A stretch of DNA of 59,974 nucleotides from Lacticaseibacillus thailandensis DSM 22698 = JCM 13996 (GCF_001312865.1 NZ_BBER01000007.1:1-59974); one strand, 5' to 3'. Counted from the first letter of the stretch, positions 37,307 to 47,345 are shown. Notes: generated by a model not told the origin, from the letters alone. Numbers and translations are program-made.

Positions 37307-40300
37307 ATGAAAGCAGCCCGGCGAACTTCGATTTTCGCCGCATTAATTATGCTATTCATCCAACTCTTTGTCCCCGCCTCAATCGCCCTCGCCGCCAGTA
37401 TGACCAACACCAAGGTCGCTGACTGGCGCAATACTTGGCATTTGCATTTGTTCAATGGCCTACATTGGACAGATGAAGGCATGTGGAAGAAGAAAGTGGA
37501 TGGTAAGGTCGCCTTCTGCGTGGAGCACGGGGTCAACCTCGATATGAGCGGTTCCGGATACAACCCCAGCACTTACTCCGACGCTAAGAAGGATCAACTA
37601 GCCAAGATTGCTTACTATGGTTACTACCAGAACCCAACCAACCGCAACTACGCCGTAACCCAGATGATTATTTGGGAAACGCTCGGCGATTCGCTGCTCA
37701 CCACACCAAACAAGACCTATCAGTCTGAAAAGAAAGCGATTCTCGATAAGGTCGCCGCGCATGATCGTAAGCCGTCCTTCAACGGTAAGCAGGTCACGCT
37801 AGCAGTTGGCGATTCAATCACCTTGACTGATACTAACGGACGGCTTGCAGCTTTCGCCCAGCAAACGGCGAACACCGCAAACCTCAAGATTACGAAGTCT
37901 GGCAACAAGCTCACGCTGACGGCCACTGCCCAGTCGAAGGAATCCGGCAAGGTGGCTTACGCGATTGCCAAAGCTGCTGACGTTGGTACCTCTTTCGTCT
38001 ACACGAAAGGCTCACAACAAAAGCTCGTCAACTTCAAGCTGTCCAACAACGGCGAGTTCTCTCTACCTATTAAAGTTAATCTCAACGGTAACGTGAAAGC
38101 CAAGAAGGTTGACGCCGACACCAACAAGGCGCTACCGGTGCTAAGCTCAAGTTTGAATACAATGGCACCGCCAAGGAAATCACGACTGGCACTGACGGCT
38201 ACGCTGCCTTGAACGGAATCAAAGCTGGCACCAAGATCAAGATCAGCGAAGTCACTGCTCCGAACGGCTACGTCAATAAAGGTGAACTCAAAGAAGTCAC
38301 CATCGAACCCGGAAAGACCGTTGAAGTCGTTCTTGGCAACAAGGAGCAACTCGGTAATGTGACCCTCGCCAAGATTGGGCGTGAGTTCGGTAGCGACATG
38401 TTCAATGCCTACTACTCGCTTAATGGTGCCGTCTACGGCATTTACACCAGCACCGGCACACGGGTTGGCGCGATCACCACTGACGGCAATGGCAAAGGCA
38501 CCTTGCAGAACCTCAAGCTCGGTAGCTACTACGCACTGGAAGAAAAAGCCCCTGCTGGCTATGTTCTGAACACGACCAAGCTGCCGTTTGAATTGAAGTA
38601 TGCTGGTCAAACTGTCGCGGTCACTACTGCTCACGTCGATACGACTGATCAAGAACAACGCGGCACCGCCACCATCGAAAAAGTTAACGCTGTTACCGGT
38701 AAGCAGCCACAAGGTGCTGCCAGCCTTAACGGTGCTGTCTACGAACTCCACCGTGCAGCTGATGACAAGCTCGTGAAGTCGGTGACGATCGCCAACAACA
38801 CAGCATCCGTTTCTGGCTTGGAGCTGGACGATTACTACTGGCAAGAGGTCAAGGCGCCGACTGGCTACGTGCTTGATCCGCAAAAGCACGCCTTCAAGTT
38901 GGCTTACGCTGGTCAGAACGTCACCACTGCAACTGCTACTACGACGGTCAAGGAACAAGTCATCACTGGTGATCTCGACTTGCTCAAGTACGGTAACTAC
39001 GACTGGTCAACCCAAGGCAAAGGCACTAAGCCGGTCATGCTCAAGGACACCCAGTTCACCGTCACCAGCAAGACTACCGGTAAGGTTGTTCGTACCGGCC
39101 TCACCGATGCCCAAGGCTACGTGAAGTTCACGGATTTGCCTTACGACATCTACACCGTTACTGAAACCAAGACACCAACAGGCTACAACGGGATCAAGCC
39201 GTTCACTGTCACGGTTGACGGCACCCAAAAGTCCCAGCATTACAGCATCGAAAACAAGGTAATCGAAGAAAAACTGCGGGTGGTCAAGGTCGATACCGAA
39301 ACTGGTAAGACCGTGCTGCGCGCTGGCGCAATCTTCCGTGTTAAGAACCTGCAAACCAACAAGTACGAAGTTCAGCCAACTGCTGATAAGACCGGTACGA
39401 CTGATAAGTTTGTAACCGATAACTCCGGCGAGCTGATCACCGCCGAAGCGCTTGGCTACGGCAAGTACCAGCTCGAAGAAGTCCAAGCCCCAGAAAGCTA
39501 TGTACTGGCTAAGGAACCAGCCAAGTTCACCATCGACGGTAGCCATAAGGACGGCATCGTGGTCATCAAGTTCGCTGACCTCTCCCAAAAGGGTGTCGCC
39601 ACCTTGACCAAGACCGGGGCTACCCCAGTCGCCGTCGAAAAGGTTGAAACTGAATACGGCGATCAGTACAAGTTTAAGTACGATTACACCGCCCTCGCTG
39701 GTGCGAAGTTCGAGTTCAAAGCAGCCGAAGATATTACGACTGCTGACGGCACCGTTCGTGCCCACAAGGGTGACGTGGTTGCTACTGGCACCACTGACGC
39801 TCAAGGCCAAATCCAGACCCAGAGCTGTACCTCGCAAGTACACTGCCACTGAATTGTCTGCGCCAAATGGTTTCATCATGAACCTGATCCGATCGCTTTT
39901 GAACTCAAGTATGCCGGGCAAGAAGTGACGGTGACCTCCACCTCACTTGAAGCCAAGAACGACTTTCAACAACTCGACATCACGCTCAACAAGCAAGAAG
40001 AAAGCATCGCCGGTTGGAAAGACAACCTCCCAGTTATCAGGAACGTCGCAGCCAACGGCCAGATCTTCGGCTTGTTCACGCAAGGCGAAACCACAATCGG
40101 CGATACTGTGATCCCATCTGAATCACTCGTCGCCACCACGACGGTCAAAGACGGTAAGGCTGAATTTGGCTCGATTCAGTTGCCAGAAGGCTACTACTAC
40201 GTCAAGGAACTTGTTGCTGGTGAGAAGCACGACTTGAACACGACTATGTATGGCTTTCATTTCCACACCACCGACAACGAGAAGATCAAGCACATTGACC

Positions 40301-41111
40301 TCAATGACGGCAAGGTGATCGACAACAAGCTCCACGAAAACGAACTGTCATTCAAGAAGACCAATGAGGTTTCGACATTAGTTTCTGGTAAGAGCTACAC
40401 CTACGCCATGACCGGTAATGCTGCTGGCGCGGTTTTTGAACTGCTCGACGCTGACAAAAAGGTGATTCAGACTATCACCGTCGGCAAAGATTCCACTGGT
40501 TCCATCAAGCATCTGCCCGTAGGCACGTTCTACTTGCGCGAAACCAAGCCTTCTGCACCAACCTTGTCTTATCGAAGGAAACCCTCAAGCTCGTGTCTAC
40601 TAAGGACGGCGTGACGGTTTTCGATAGCAAGGAAAAGCAGATTGGGGAGACCAAGGCTGACGCCAAGGAAACCGCGATTGCCTTTGAACTGACCAACGAC
40701 TTGATCAAGGGCACGGGCGAACTGACCAAGACCGACGTTTCTAACGGCAAGCGGCTACCCAACACCGGCATCCGCATTCTGGACGAAAACGGCAAGACGG
40801 TTGTGTCTGGCCGCACCGACAAGAACGGGGTCTTCTCCTTTGGCAATCTGCCTGCTGGCAAGTACAGCTTCCAAGAATACGATGCACCCAAGGGCTACGA
40901 AATTAGTGAAGCCCTCGTGCCATTCGAGATCACTAAGGATGGCGAAATCGTGAAGGCCGTCATGACCGACAAGCAGACACCTAAGCCTGGCCTCCCACAA
41001 ACCGGTAACGCGACGTCCGGCTGGCTCATCGTCATCGGTGTAGTGCTGCTGCTCGGCGTCCTCGCTGCAATGGTTGTGATCGGTGGTGCCAAGAAGAAAG
41101 ACGGCAAGTAA
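37307..41111 (+). pseudogene. Large thioester/CnaB LPQTG surface adhesin, five frameshifts
   Basis: Start ATG 37307, with GGAGG upstream. Signal peptide (ARRTSIFAALIMLFIQLFVP). Residues 50-170 look like a thioester domain: Cys in AFCVEHGVNLD and Gln in YAVTQMIIWETLG. Then about eight SpaA/CnaB-like modules with repeated YxLxExxAPxGYxL endings, often stabilised by Lys-Asn isopeptide bonds, and the anchor LPQTG followed by a hydrophobic helix and KKKDGK. Breaks at 38137, 39818-39820, 39834, 39883 and 40566 are each one base short in a G or C run. Corrected length is 1,269 residues. Probably binds a host or cell surface covalently; first gene of the element. Confidence 0.9.
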
Positions 41112-41113
41112 CA

Positions 41114-41355
41114 TGCGCATTTCTTCTATCAATATGTACCCTGATCCCGGTGGCGACGTACTGCTCCATGGCGACATCGTACTGGATCATGTGCTCATCT
41201 TGAAAAACGTGAAGCTCATCGAAGGTCAGTATCGCTGGTATATCCAGTTTCCACGATACGCTGATGGTCGCACGGTTCACCCAATTTCCAAGTCGTTTTA
41301 CGACTACCTACTTCAACAACTAACCGAATACTATCACCAAGCCACAGCCGAGTAG
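41114..41355 (+). CDS. SpoVG-like protein
   Basis: 80 residues from ATG 41114, just after the adhesin stop. Similar to SpoVG: GDIVLDHVLILKNVKLIEGQ, then WYIQFPRYADGRTVHPISKS. SpoVG proteins bind nucleic acid and tune gene expression. A role in control of the element is inference. Confidence 0.75.
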
Positions 41356-41397
41356 CCCCACTACCCGGCTTTTTGAATACGAAAGGAAGGCTACAAC

Positions 41398-41721
41398 ATG
41401 GAACTTAAATTTGTTGCACCAAATATTGAAAAGACGTTCGGCCACCTGTACTTCGGTTCGCTCAAGCGCGAACTGTCAGAAGGTGATCGCGACAATCGCA
41501 AGGTTGTCTCCCGCACTTACGAATTGTTCTCCGACTTGCAGCGTACCGACAACATCGAGATCACCATTCCAGCGAAGAAAGGTGACAAGGCCGAAAGCAT
41601 TGAAGTTGATGCACCAGTCACCATCATCAAGCCGCGCATTGCGACCGTCGGCTACCGGATCGGTGAACAAGCCTTTGTGCGCTACATCTGCAATGCCGAT
41701 GATATTGTCCCAGTCAAATAA
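41398..41721 (+). CDS. DUF961/YdcP-family protein (Tn916 Orf23-like)
   Basis: 107 residues, AAAGGAAG upstream. MELKFVAPNIEKTFGHLYFG and YELFSDLQRTDNIEITIPA match the Orf23/YdcP family, which opens the conjugation module of Tn916-like elements. Its exact role is not settled. Confidence 0.9.
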   Translation: MELKFVAPNIEKTFGHLYFGSLKRELSEGDRDNRKVVSRTYELFSDLQRTDNIEITIPAKKGDKAESIEVDAPVTIIKPRIATVGYRIGEQAFVRYICNADDIVPVK

Positions 41722-41739
41722 AAGAAAAGAGGAACTCAC

Positions 41740-42109
41740 ATGCGATTAGCAGAAGGCATCGTTATTGACTTAGAAGAAACCTTTGGCGTCTTGAAATTCT
41801 CCGGCCAGCGCCGTGAACGCTTTGTACAAGACGAAGACGGCAACCGCACCGACGACGTAAAGGAACGCACCTATGACTTAAAGTCCATGAAACAAGATGA
41901 TGATCCAAGTTTCAATTCCGGCAGAGGCTGGGGTCAAGGACTTTAAGTACAACCAGATTGTTACTTTGGTCGACCCAGTGATTGATACTGTGGCAAACGC
42001 GAACTTCAACCGAGTTGAAACTTCGTGGTACATGAAAGCCAAGGATCTCGTGATTGCCACCGCACCGGTCAAGCCGCAGGAGAAGCCAAACACCAATGAC
42101 AAGAAATAG
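41740..42109 (+). pseudogene. DUF961-family protein (Tn916 Orf22-like), frameshifted
   Basis: The N-terminal part (MRLAEGIVIDLEETFGVLKF, KERTYDLKSM) and C-terminal part (IQVSIPAEAGVKDFKYNQIV, ETSWYMKAKDLVI) are in different frames that meet in a GATGATGATCC tract at 41894-41904. Either one base is extra or two are missing. About 122 residues when joined. Paralogue of the preceding gene, as in Tn916. Confidence 0.85.
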
Positions 42110-42186
42110 CTGCTCATTGCTCCACTCCTCGCGCGCGCCGCCCACTGCGGCGGTTGCTTACCACTAACGAAAGGAGTTGATCACAG

Positions 42187-42450
42187 ATGATGACTTCCAC
42201 ATTGACCGTAGTTGGTCGTGAAGTGTTCATCGACGACTATAACGAAGAAATCGACAACGACTACCGCCTTGACCCAGACGAGATCCTGCAAGACATGGTG
42301 GAGCTCATGGAAGAAAGCCCTGAATCCTACCAGCACTTGCATATCGACAGCGAACAGACCAACGACGGCATGAATAAGCTGTTCTCGTTCACTTCATACG
42401 AATGTGAAGATGGCTTGCGGCTCTCGTATCTGGGCGTCAGCGATGAATGA
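42187..42450 (+). CDS. Small acidic ICE protein, family A member 1
   Basis: 87 residues, AAAGGAG upstream. Unknown family. Shares a layout with five other genes nearby: a short N-terminal strand, an acidic [FY]xxxY/F helix start (REVFIDDYNEEIDNDY), a helix (DPDEILQDMVELMEE) and a C-terminal pair of strands (KLFSFTSY, then GLRLSYLGV). Strongly acidic. Confidence 0.7.
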   Translation: MMTSTLTVVGREVFIDDYNEEIDNDYRLDPDEILQDMVELMEESPESYQHLHIDSEQTNDGMNKLFSFTSYECEDGLRLSYLGVSDE

Positions 42451-42463
42451 AAGGACTGATGAC

Positions 42464-42715
42464 ATGGCACAAGCACTAAGCATTGACGGCTTTTTGGAGG
42501 ACTATCCCGCACTAGTTGACCCTGACTTTCACGATCCTAGCCCAGACGCTTTGATCGATATGGTACTGATGGCTGCCGAACAGGCAACTGCCGGCGAACC
42601 GTTTTCCATTTGGGTAGACGGCGAATGTACCCGCAATCATGAATCCAAAGAGTTCAGCTTCAACATCGACACCGAAGATCGACAACCCGCTATCAAATAT
42701 TTAGGAGTGAAATAG
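42464..42715 (+). CDS. Small acidic ICE protein, family A member 2
   Basis: 83 residues from ATG 42464, with AAAGGA upstream. Same layout: IDGFLEDYPALVDPDFHD, a helix (DALIDMVLMAAEQA), then KEFSFNIDTEDRQPAIKYLG. Stop and next start meet at 42715/42716. Function unknown. Confidence 0.7.
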   Translation: MAQALSIDGFLEDYPALVDPDFHDPSPDALIDMVLMAAEQATAGEPFSIWVDGECTRNHESKEFSFNIDTEDRQPAIKYLGVK

Positions 42716-43045
42716 ATGAAAGACCCCGATTACGAGCTTTTACGCGACATTCGCTTAGTCAACATGAAGCAGTATTACAAGGACTACTTCGGGCTGCTAG
42801 CCTTACCCGAGCACGAGGAAACTCTCGGCAGTTTGCTTGAGCCAGTTATTGAAGGTGCCGCGGAAGCATTAGAACATGATTTTGACACTTACAACGTTGG
42901 AGTGGGCTTCAATATTGATATGTATGGTGTGCAAACGCCACCTCACTGTTTTAACTTTGAAATCTATGCTGACAATGCACACAACCTAACTATCGTTTAT
43001 GCCGGTTGCCAAACTGAATTTCCTGACGGATCAGATAACGAATGA
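42716..43045 (+). CDS. Small acidic ICE protein, family A member 3
   Basis: 109 residues. Same layout with a longer N-terminus: MKQYYKDYFGLLALPEHEET, helix GSLLEPVIEGAAEALEHD, strands HCFNFEIYADNAHNLTIVYA. Directly follows member 2 and precedes member 4. Function unknown. Confidence 0.7.
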   Translation: MKDPDYELLRDIRLVNMKQYYKDYFGLLALPEHEETLGSLLEPVIEGAAEALEHDFDTYNVGVGFNIDMYGVQTPPHCFNFEIYADNAHNLTIVYAGCQTEFPDGSDNE

Positions 43046-43057
43046 AAGGAGAGCACG

Positions 43058-43600
43058 ATGCAGCAATTAGAGATTATTGGTCTTTATGAATTTCTGAACC
43101 AATACTACGGAACGTCCACCCGTTACTCCCCACCCGCAGACTATCTCATTACGGGGCTTTTCTGTCGCGCCAAACGTGCACGACGTACAGGACAGCCATT
43201 TATCAAACAAACTCGCGATGCAGAGTTCACAATTCACGGTAACGATGAACTTTTTGTATTTTCGCTGCATGAAAATCGTCATCGGATAACCGTCAAATAC
43301 GAACCGTGGATTACGCCAAGGCGTCCGCTGCAAGGGATTCGCTTTGAAAATGTGGACGTCTTCTTGAATGCTTATAACTCTGTTATTCTCCCAAAAGCTT
43401 GCACTAGACTTACAAAGGGCGGGCCATTGGGGGAACTGCTACATGAAATTGCTGAGTGTCAGCTATACCGTGAAAATGGATTCGTTCTCACAATGCCTGT
43501 CGAAGATGTCCGTCATCACCGAGATGACGCCCGCTTTTACTTTTCACTTGAGCCGATAATCAACGGTGTAGCTTTTCAGTTTGTAAATGTCTATGTTTAA
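43058..43600 (+). CDS. Two-domain member of the small ICE protein family (member 4)
   Basis: 180 residues, GAAAGGAG upstream. Looks like a tandem of two family domains. The first half ends DELFVFSLHENRHRITVKYE; the second has IRFENVDVFLNAYNSVIL, the helix LGELLHEIAECQLY and ends ARFYFSLEPIINGVAFQFVN. Less acidic than the others. Overlaps tcpA by 14 bases. Confidence 0.7.
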   Translation: MQQLEIIGLYEFLNQYYGTSTRYSPPADYLITGLFCRAKRARRTGQPFIKQTRDAEFTIHGNDELFVFSLHENRHRITVKYEPWITPRRPLQGIRFENVDVFLNAYNSVILPKACTRLTKGGPLGELLHEIAECQLYRENGFVLTMPVEDVRHHRDDARFYFSLEPIINGVAFQFVNVYV

Positions 43601-44990
43601 GAACATTTGGACCTATCGCGGTACACGGGTCTATCCGCGTCAACGCAACCTGCTCTACAACACGGCGATGACGGTTGTGGTTTGCTTGTGGGTAATTGGA
43701 GCTGCGATTGCCTATTGGCCGCTATTAAGACAAATCAACTGGAAACTCTTTAGTTGGCCGGACGTGGTGGCCTTGCCTTGGTCATGGCTGCCGCTGATTA
43801 TTAACAGTTTATGCACAGCACTACTCTTTGGCGTTGGTCTGTGGGCTTATCGGACTTGGTTTGCGGATTCCTACAAGCAGATGGAACACCGCCAAAAGCT
43901 CGCCCGCATGATCATGGAGAACAAATGGTACCAAACTGACCAGTCCAACAGCGAGAGTTTCTTCAAGGACTTAGGCTCAACGCGAACCAAAGAGAAAATC
44001 TCGCACTTTCCCAAAATCTACTATCGGCTCAAAGACGGGCTGATCCACGTTTCCGTTGAGATCGTCATGTCTTCCTATCAAGACCAGCTCCTGCACTTGG
44101 AAAAGAAGTTAGAGGCTGGTCTGTACTGTGAACTTGTTGACAAGATCCTGCACGATTCTTACGTCGAGTACACCTTGCTTTACGACACAATCGGCAAGCG
44201 TATCACCATTGCTGACGTGACCTGTGAACATGGCTCCATGCAGCTCATGGAAACGGTGGCTTGGCACTATGATGCGCTGCCCCACATGCTGATTGCTGGC
44301 GGGACCGGTGGTGGTAAGACCTACTTCATTTTGACGCTGATTGAAGCACTACTGAAAGACGGTGCCCAGCTCACCATTCTTGACCCGAAAAACGCTGACC
44401 TAGCCGATCTGGCTGATGTGATGCCAGGGGTCTACTCGAAGAAGGAGGCTATGCTGGGTGCACTTGAAACCTTCTATCAGGACATGATGGCGCGTAACGA
44501 CAAAATGAAGCAAATGGACGGATACAAGACCGGCGAGAACTACGCCTATCTTGGACTACCCGCCCACTTCCTAATTTTTGACGAATATGTTGCCTTCATG
44601 GATATGCTTGGCCGTGATGCCATGCAAGTCATGTCCAAGCTCAAACAGATTGTCATGCTTGGCCGTCAAGCCGGCTTCTTCCTAGTGTTGGCTTGCCAAC
44701 GGCCTGACGCAAAATATTTAGGCGACGGGATAAGAGATCAGTTCATGTTCCGCGTTGCGCTTGGGCGCATGAGTGAGCTGGGCTATTCCATGATGTTCGG
44801 CGAAACCAACAAGGACTTTTTCCAGAAACCAATTAAGGGACGTGGCTATGTCGATACCGGCGGCAGCGTGATCTCTGAATTTTACACGCCACTAGTACCG
44901 CGCGGTTATGACTTCCTCACCGAAATCGGCGCCGCAGCCAATACCGTTCCTGCAATCCAAATAGAACAGGAGGTGCCAAATGAGCACTGA
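43587..44990 (+). CDS. tcpA: TcpA-type coupling protein (FtsK/SpoIIIE ATPase, Tn916 Orf21-like)
   Basis: 467 residues. Couples the relaxase-DNA complex to the mating channel. Two N-terminal membrane segments (MTVVVCLWVIGAAIAYWPLL and WLPLIINSLCTALLFGVGLW), Walker A GGTGGGKTYF, Walker B HFLIFDEYVAFMD, and an FtsK-like LACQRPDAKYLGDGIRDQF. Length and motifs match Orf21 of Tn916. Confidence 0.95.
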   Translation: MSMFKNIWTYRGTRVYPRQRNLLYNTAMTVVVCLWVIGAAIAYWPLLRQINWKLFSWPDVVALPWSWLPLIINSLCTALLFGVGLWAYRTWFADSYKQMEHRQKLARMIMENKWYQTDQSNSESFFKDLGSTRTKEKISHFPKIYYRLKDGLIHVSVEIVMSSYQDQLLHLEKKLEAGLYCELVDKILHDSYVEYTLLYDTIGKRITIADVTCEHGSMQLMETVAWHYDALPHMLIAGGTGGGKTYFILTLIEALLKDGAQLTILDPKNADLADLADVMPGVYSKKEAMLGALETFYQDMMARNDKMKQMDGYKTGENYAYLGLPAHFLIFDEYVAFMDMLGRDAMQVMSKLKQIVMLGRQAGFFLVLACQRPDAKYLGDGIRDQFMFRVALGRMSELGYSMMFGETNKDFFQKPIKGRGYVDTGGSVISEFYTPLVPRGYDFLTEIGAAANTVPAIQIEQEVPNEH

Positions 44991-45255
44991 TGTCAAAATC
45001 GAAAACCGCTCGCAATTCCTCAACGACTTTCACGAAAACGTGCCTTTCCAGTCTGATGAAGACGCGGAAGACCAACTCGAATGGATGGCAATGCACGCCC
45101 GCGAATACCCGGATTCACGAATCTGGATGGGCGCTCCCGGCGGCCTGACCGCTGACCGTTTTCCGAAGCGCTTTTGGTTCAACGTCACCACTGCCGACGA
45201 CGGTGGCTTGATCATGACTTACACCAACGTCGCAGATGAAGGTGACGAGGAGTAG
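44980..45255 (+). CDS. Small acidic ICE protein, family A member 5
   Basis: 91 residues; start overlaps the tcpA end by 11 bases. Same layout: NRSQFLNDFHENVPFQSDED, helix AEDQLEWMAMHARE, strands KRFWFNVTTADDGGLIMTYT. Function unknown. Confidence 0.7.
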   Translation: MSTDVKIENRSQFLNDFHENVPFQSDEDAEDQLEWMAMHAREYPDSRIWMGAPGGLTADRFPKRFWFNVTTADDGGLIMTYTNVADEGDEE

Positions 45256-45257
45256 GT

Positions 45258-46116
45258 CTATGGTAATCCGATCTCGTTCACCAGATCTAATGCAGCATCG
45301 CAGGTGGCTTCATAAGTGACGTTTTCACTGTATACGTAGGCCACTCGGTACTTTTCCCAGCGCTGTTTCAATAGCACAGACCCTCGCAATGTTGTAATGA
45401 TTTCTGCGTATCGCGGCAACAGTGCTTCTGAACCACGAAGCTCGGCCGTCGCGTGCAATGCATCCTTTAAGACTTTGAAATCAATATTCTGCCGTTGCAC
45501 CTTATCGAACAGATACAAGTCGTAGAAGTCTTTCATACGCGAATTAAGTTCTTGCCGCACAACCATAGATTCAAGTTTCTCGGCAAGAATGGTCTCCATA
45601 TTATAGGCCATAACCAGAATATCTTGATCATTAAAAATTGTACGATGATGCCATGAAATTTCGCGGGGCGTGATCGTGTCCCCCGTTGAAACATCGATCT
45701 TCGTATCTACGACGCTGTTGTAGATTTTTGCTTCAATATGAATGCGGAACCCAGCGTATTCTGCGGCGACACGAATATCGTCAATCTTAGCAATTCTGAT
45801 TGTTACGTCGCTATCTGGCTCGTTCATATCAGCGATGTTCGTAAACACTTTGAGGATTTCCTCTTTTGTTACCGGCAAGCCTTTGACCGAGGTATCAACG
45901 TCACGAGTTGCCCGGGTATCGACACCTAGCATTGACGCAATTAAAAAAACCGCCTTTGAGAATCAAGTTATCCCGGTAAGGCGAACGAGAAATACGATCT
46001 ACAATCTCGTCTAACGCCACCTCTTGCATCAATATTTGGGGATCAATCTGCTTTTCTTTGGCAAGATTACGCACTTTGGCCTTGAACTGTTGTCCATTTG
46101 AAAAACCTAGTTTCAC
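45258..46116 (-). pseudogene. AbiEii-type nucleotidyltransferase toxin, frameshifted
   Basis: Toxin half of the AbiE type IV toxin-antitoxin/abortive infection system. NLILKGGF is the start of the nucleotidyltransferase core, followed after correction by LIASMLGVDTRATRDVDTSV with the GVDTRATRDVD metal site, and ETILAEKLESMVVRQELN with the Lys motif III. The frame is lost at 45943-45949, where seven A (minus strand T) stand for six. Corrected length 285. Overlaps the antitoxin gene by four bases. Confidence 0.92.
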
Positions 46117-46700
46117 AGTAGTACCTCCATGTAGTTGTTGATTTTTTTTCTAACTTTAAACAAATCTGCATAACGTACCAGCCGTCCAATATCTTTTTGC
46201 TTTAGCTGCGAATAGCTAATCATTGCTTGACGAATAGTTTCCGAATCTGATGAATCACGCGCTCGTAAAATATCACAGAGGGTTCGCTCAATATTGTAGA
46301 CCCGTACCTTGTGCTGCCCCGGAGACAGCACTTCCTCAATTCCTAGCTCGTGCCATTCTGACTTTTGATGATACATCCGAACTGGGAATTCACCGATTGA
46401 GCTTGGGTAGTAGCCGCGCGGAAAATTCATTTGGTAGCGATCCGGTGTCCTATCAATCATGTGATGCAAAAAGAGTGCAGTGTCTTTGTAATAGATACCT
46501 TTGCTAAACCGATATTGAAGGATATACATGTCGTCCTCAAATATCGCTGGGTCAATGTACACTCCGCGCCCCACTCGTTCCAACTTGCCACGGTTTGCAA
46601 GATCAATGAGCAGATGCGGATTAACCCCAAGCCTTTTAGCGTCTGCGGTTGTCACTTGACCATTATTTTGTTTCATAAATGCTTCGATTAAATCTGACAT
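46113..46700 (-). CDS. AbiEi-type antitoxin and transcriptional regulator
   Basis: 195 residues from ATG 46700 with GAGGTGAG upstream. N-terminal winged helix (QNNGQVTTADAKRLGVNPHL, then GKLERVGRGVYIDP) and a C-terminal antitoxin domain (RVYNIERTLCDILRARDSSD). AbiEi proteins are known to repress their own promoter by binding inverted repeats, which are present just upstream. Confidence 0.92.
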   Translation of the reverse strand: MSDLIEAFMKQNNGQVTTADAKRLGVNPHLLIDLANRGKLERVGRGVYIDPAIFEDDMYILQYRFSKGIYYKDTALFLHHMIDRTPDRYQMNFPRGYYPSSIGEFPVRMYHQKSEWHELGIEEVLSPGQHKVRVYNIERTLCDILRARDSSDSETIRQAMISYSQLKQKDIGRLVRYADLFKVRKKINNYMEVLL

Positions 46701-46710
46701 TAAGCTCACC

Positions 46711-46757
46711 TCACGTTTCAAACGTCATTATAGCATAAGATGACGTTTGAAACGTGA
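46711..46757 (-). promoter_or_regulatory. Twin palindromic operator and promoter of the abiE operon
   Basis: An 18-base perfect inverted repeat frames 11 bases. Each arm holds its own palindrome: ACGTTTcAAACGT (46713-46725) and ACGTTTgAAACGT (46743-46755), 30 bases apart. TATAAT on the minus strand (46727-46732) lies between them, so binding would cover the promoter, as known for AbiEi. Confidence 0.8.
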
Positions 46758-46782
46758 ATCCGCAAATACGAAAGGAGAATCT

Positions 46783-47043
46783 ATGAGAATTCCGGTAATC
46801 AATAATCAAAGCCGCTTTCAGGAAGACTATGCTGACACGATTATAGCTGGAACGCCCGAGGACGCCGAAGACGCCTTGCTGGAAATGTGCGATTACATTG
46901 AGCCTTATGAAGACGGAGATCACTGGCTCGAACTAGTCGGTGATCGCACCATCTCGGGCAAGCCCGTCTACTTCTGGTTCACAGCCACCATGACACAAAC
47001 TGGCATGCAGCTCACCTATCATAGCTGGGCGCATCATTACTAA
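46783..47043 (+). CDS. Small acidic ICE protein, family A member 6
   Basis: 86 residues, AAAGGAG upstream. Same layout: NNQSRFQEDYADTIIAGTPE, helix DAEDALLEMCDYIE, strands VYFWFTATMTQTGMQLTYHS. Diverges from the abiE operon and its start lies 26 bases from the abiE operator. Function unknown. Confidence 0.7.
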   Translation: MRIPVINNQSRFQEDYADTIIAGTPEDAEDALLEMCDYIEPYEDGDHWLELVGDRTISGKPVYFWFTATMTQTGMQLTYHSWAHHY

Positions 47044-47091
47044 TCAGCTACACGCCGTCGTCAAGACAAAACCTTTGAAAGGAGCAAGTCA

Positions 47092-47271
47092 ATGACTACC
47101 CATTCTGTTCAGCAAGGCTGCACCCTGCCGCCACGCGCGGCGTGCAGCGCGAAAGCCGCAAGCGTGAGTGGCAGCGGTCGGCGCCAGCCGACCGCTTACC
47201 CCCAGTACTCTAACAGGGGGGTATTAAATACAACGTCTGTGCCTGAACACGGGGTAGAAAGGCTGATATGA
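47092..47271 (+). CDS. Possible 59-codon gene overlapping oriT
   Basis: Begins ATG 47092 with GAAAGGAG six bases upstream, and ends at 47271. It covers the whole oriT. The protein (start MTTHSVQQGCTLPPRAACSA) is basic, Ala/Ser/Arg-rich and looks like translated non-coding DNA. Low confidence as a real protein; the ribosome binding site is the only support. Confidence 0.3.
   Translation: MTTHSVQQGCTLPPRAACSAKAASVSGSGRRQPTAYPQYSNRGVLNTTSVPEHGVERLI
47174..47223 (+). other. oriT: Origin of transfer (oriT) with two inverted repeats
   Basis: GCGGTCGGC-gcca-GCCGACCGC (47174-47195) is followed by TACCCCC-(13)-GGGGGGTA (47197-47223), the latter containing TCTAACAGGGGGG. The same CCCCC...CTAACAGGGGGG hairpin marks oriT of Tn916 and ICEBs1, just before the relaxase gene, as here. 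Confidence 0.88.
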
Positions 47272-47294
47272 CGGCGTTTCAATAGAAAAAGGCA

Positions 47295-47330
47295 AAATGA
47301 TGGATGGCAACCCCAATCCATCATTTTTTT
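47295..47330 (+). terminator. Terminator between oriT and mobT
   Basis: AAATGATGGAT pairs with ATCCATCATTT around a ten-base loop, followed by a T-run. It ends a few bases before the mobT ribosome binding site. Confidence 0.85.
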
Positions 47331-47345
47331 GAAAGGAGCATTGCC

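Noticed and set aside
37999..39921. Two long minus-strand open frames opposite the ICE adhesin
   Set aside because: They are antisense to the CnaB repeats, whose regular composition keeps the opposite frame open.
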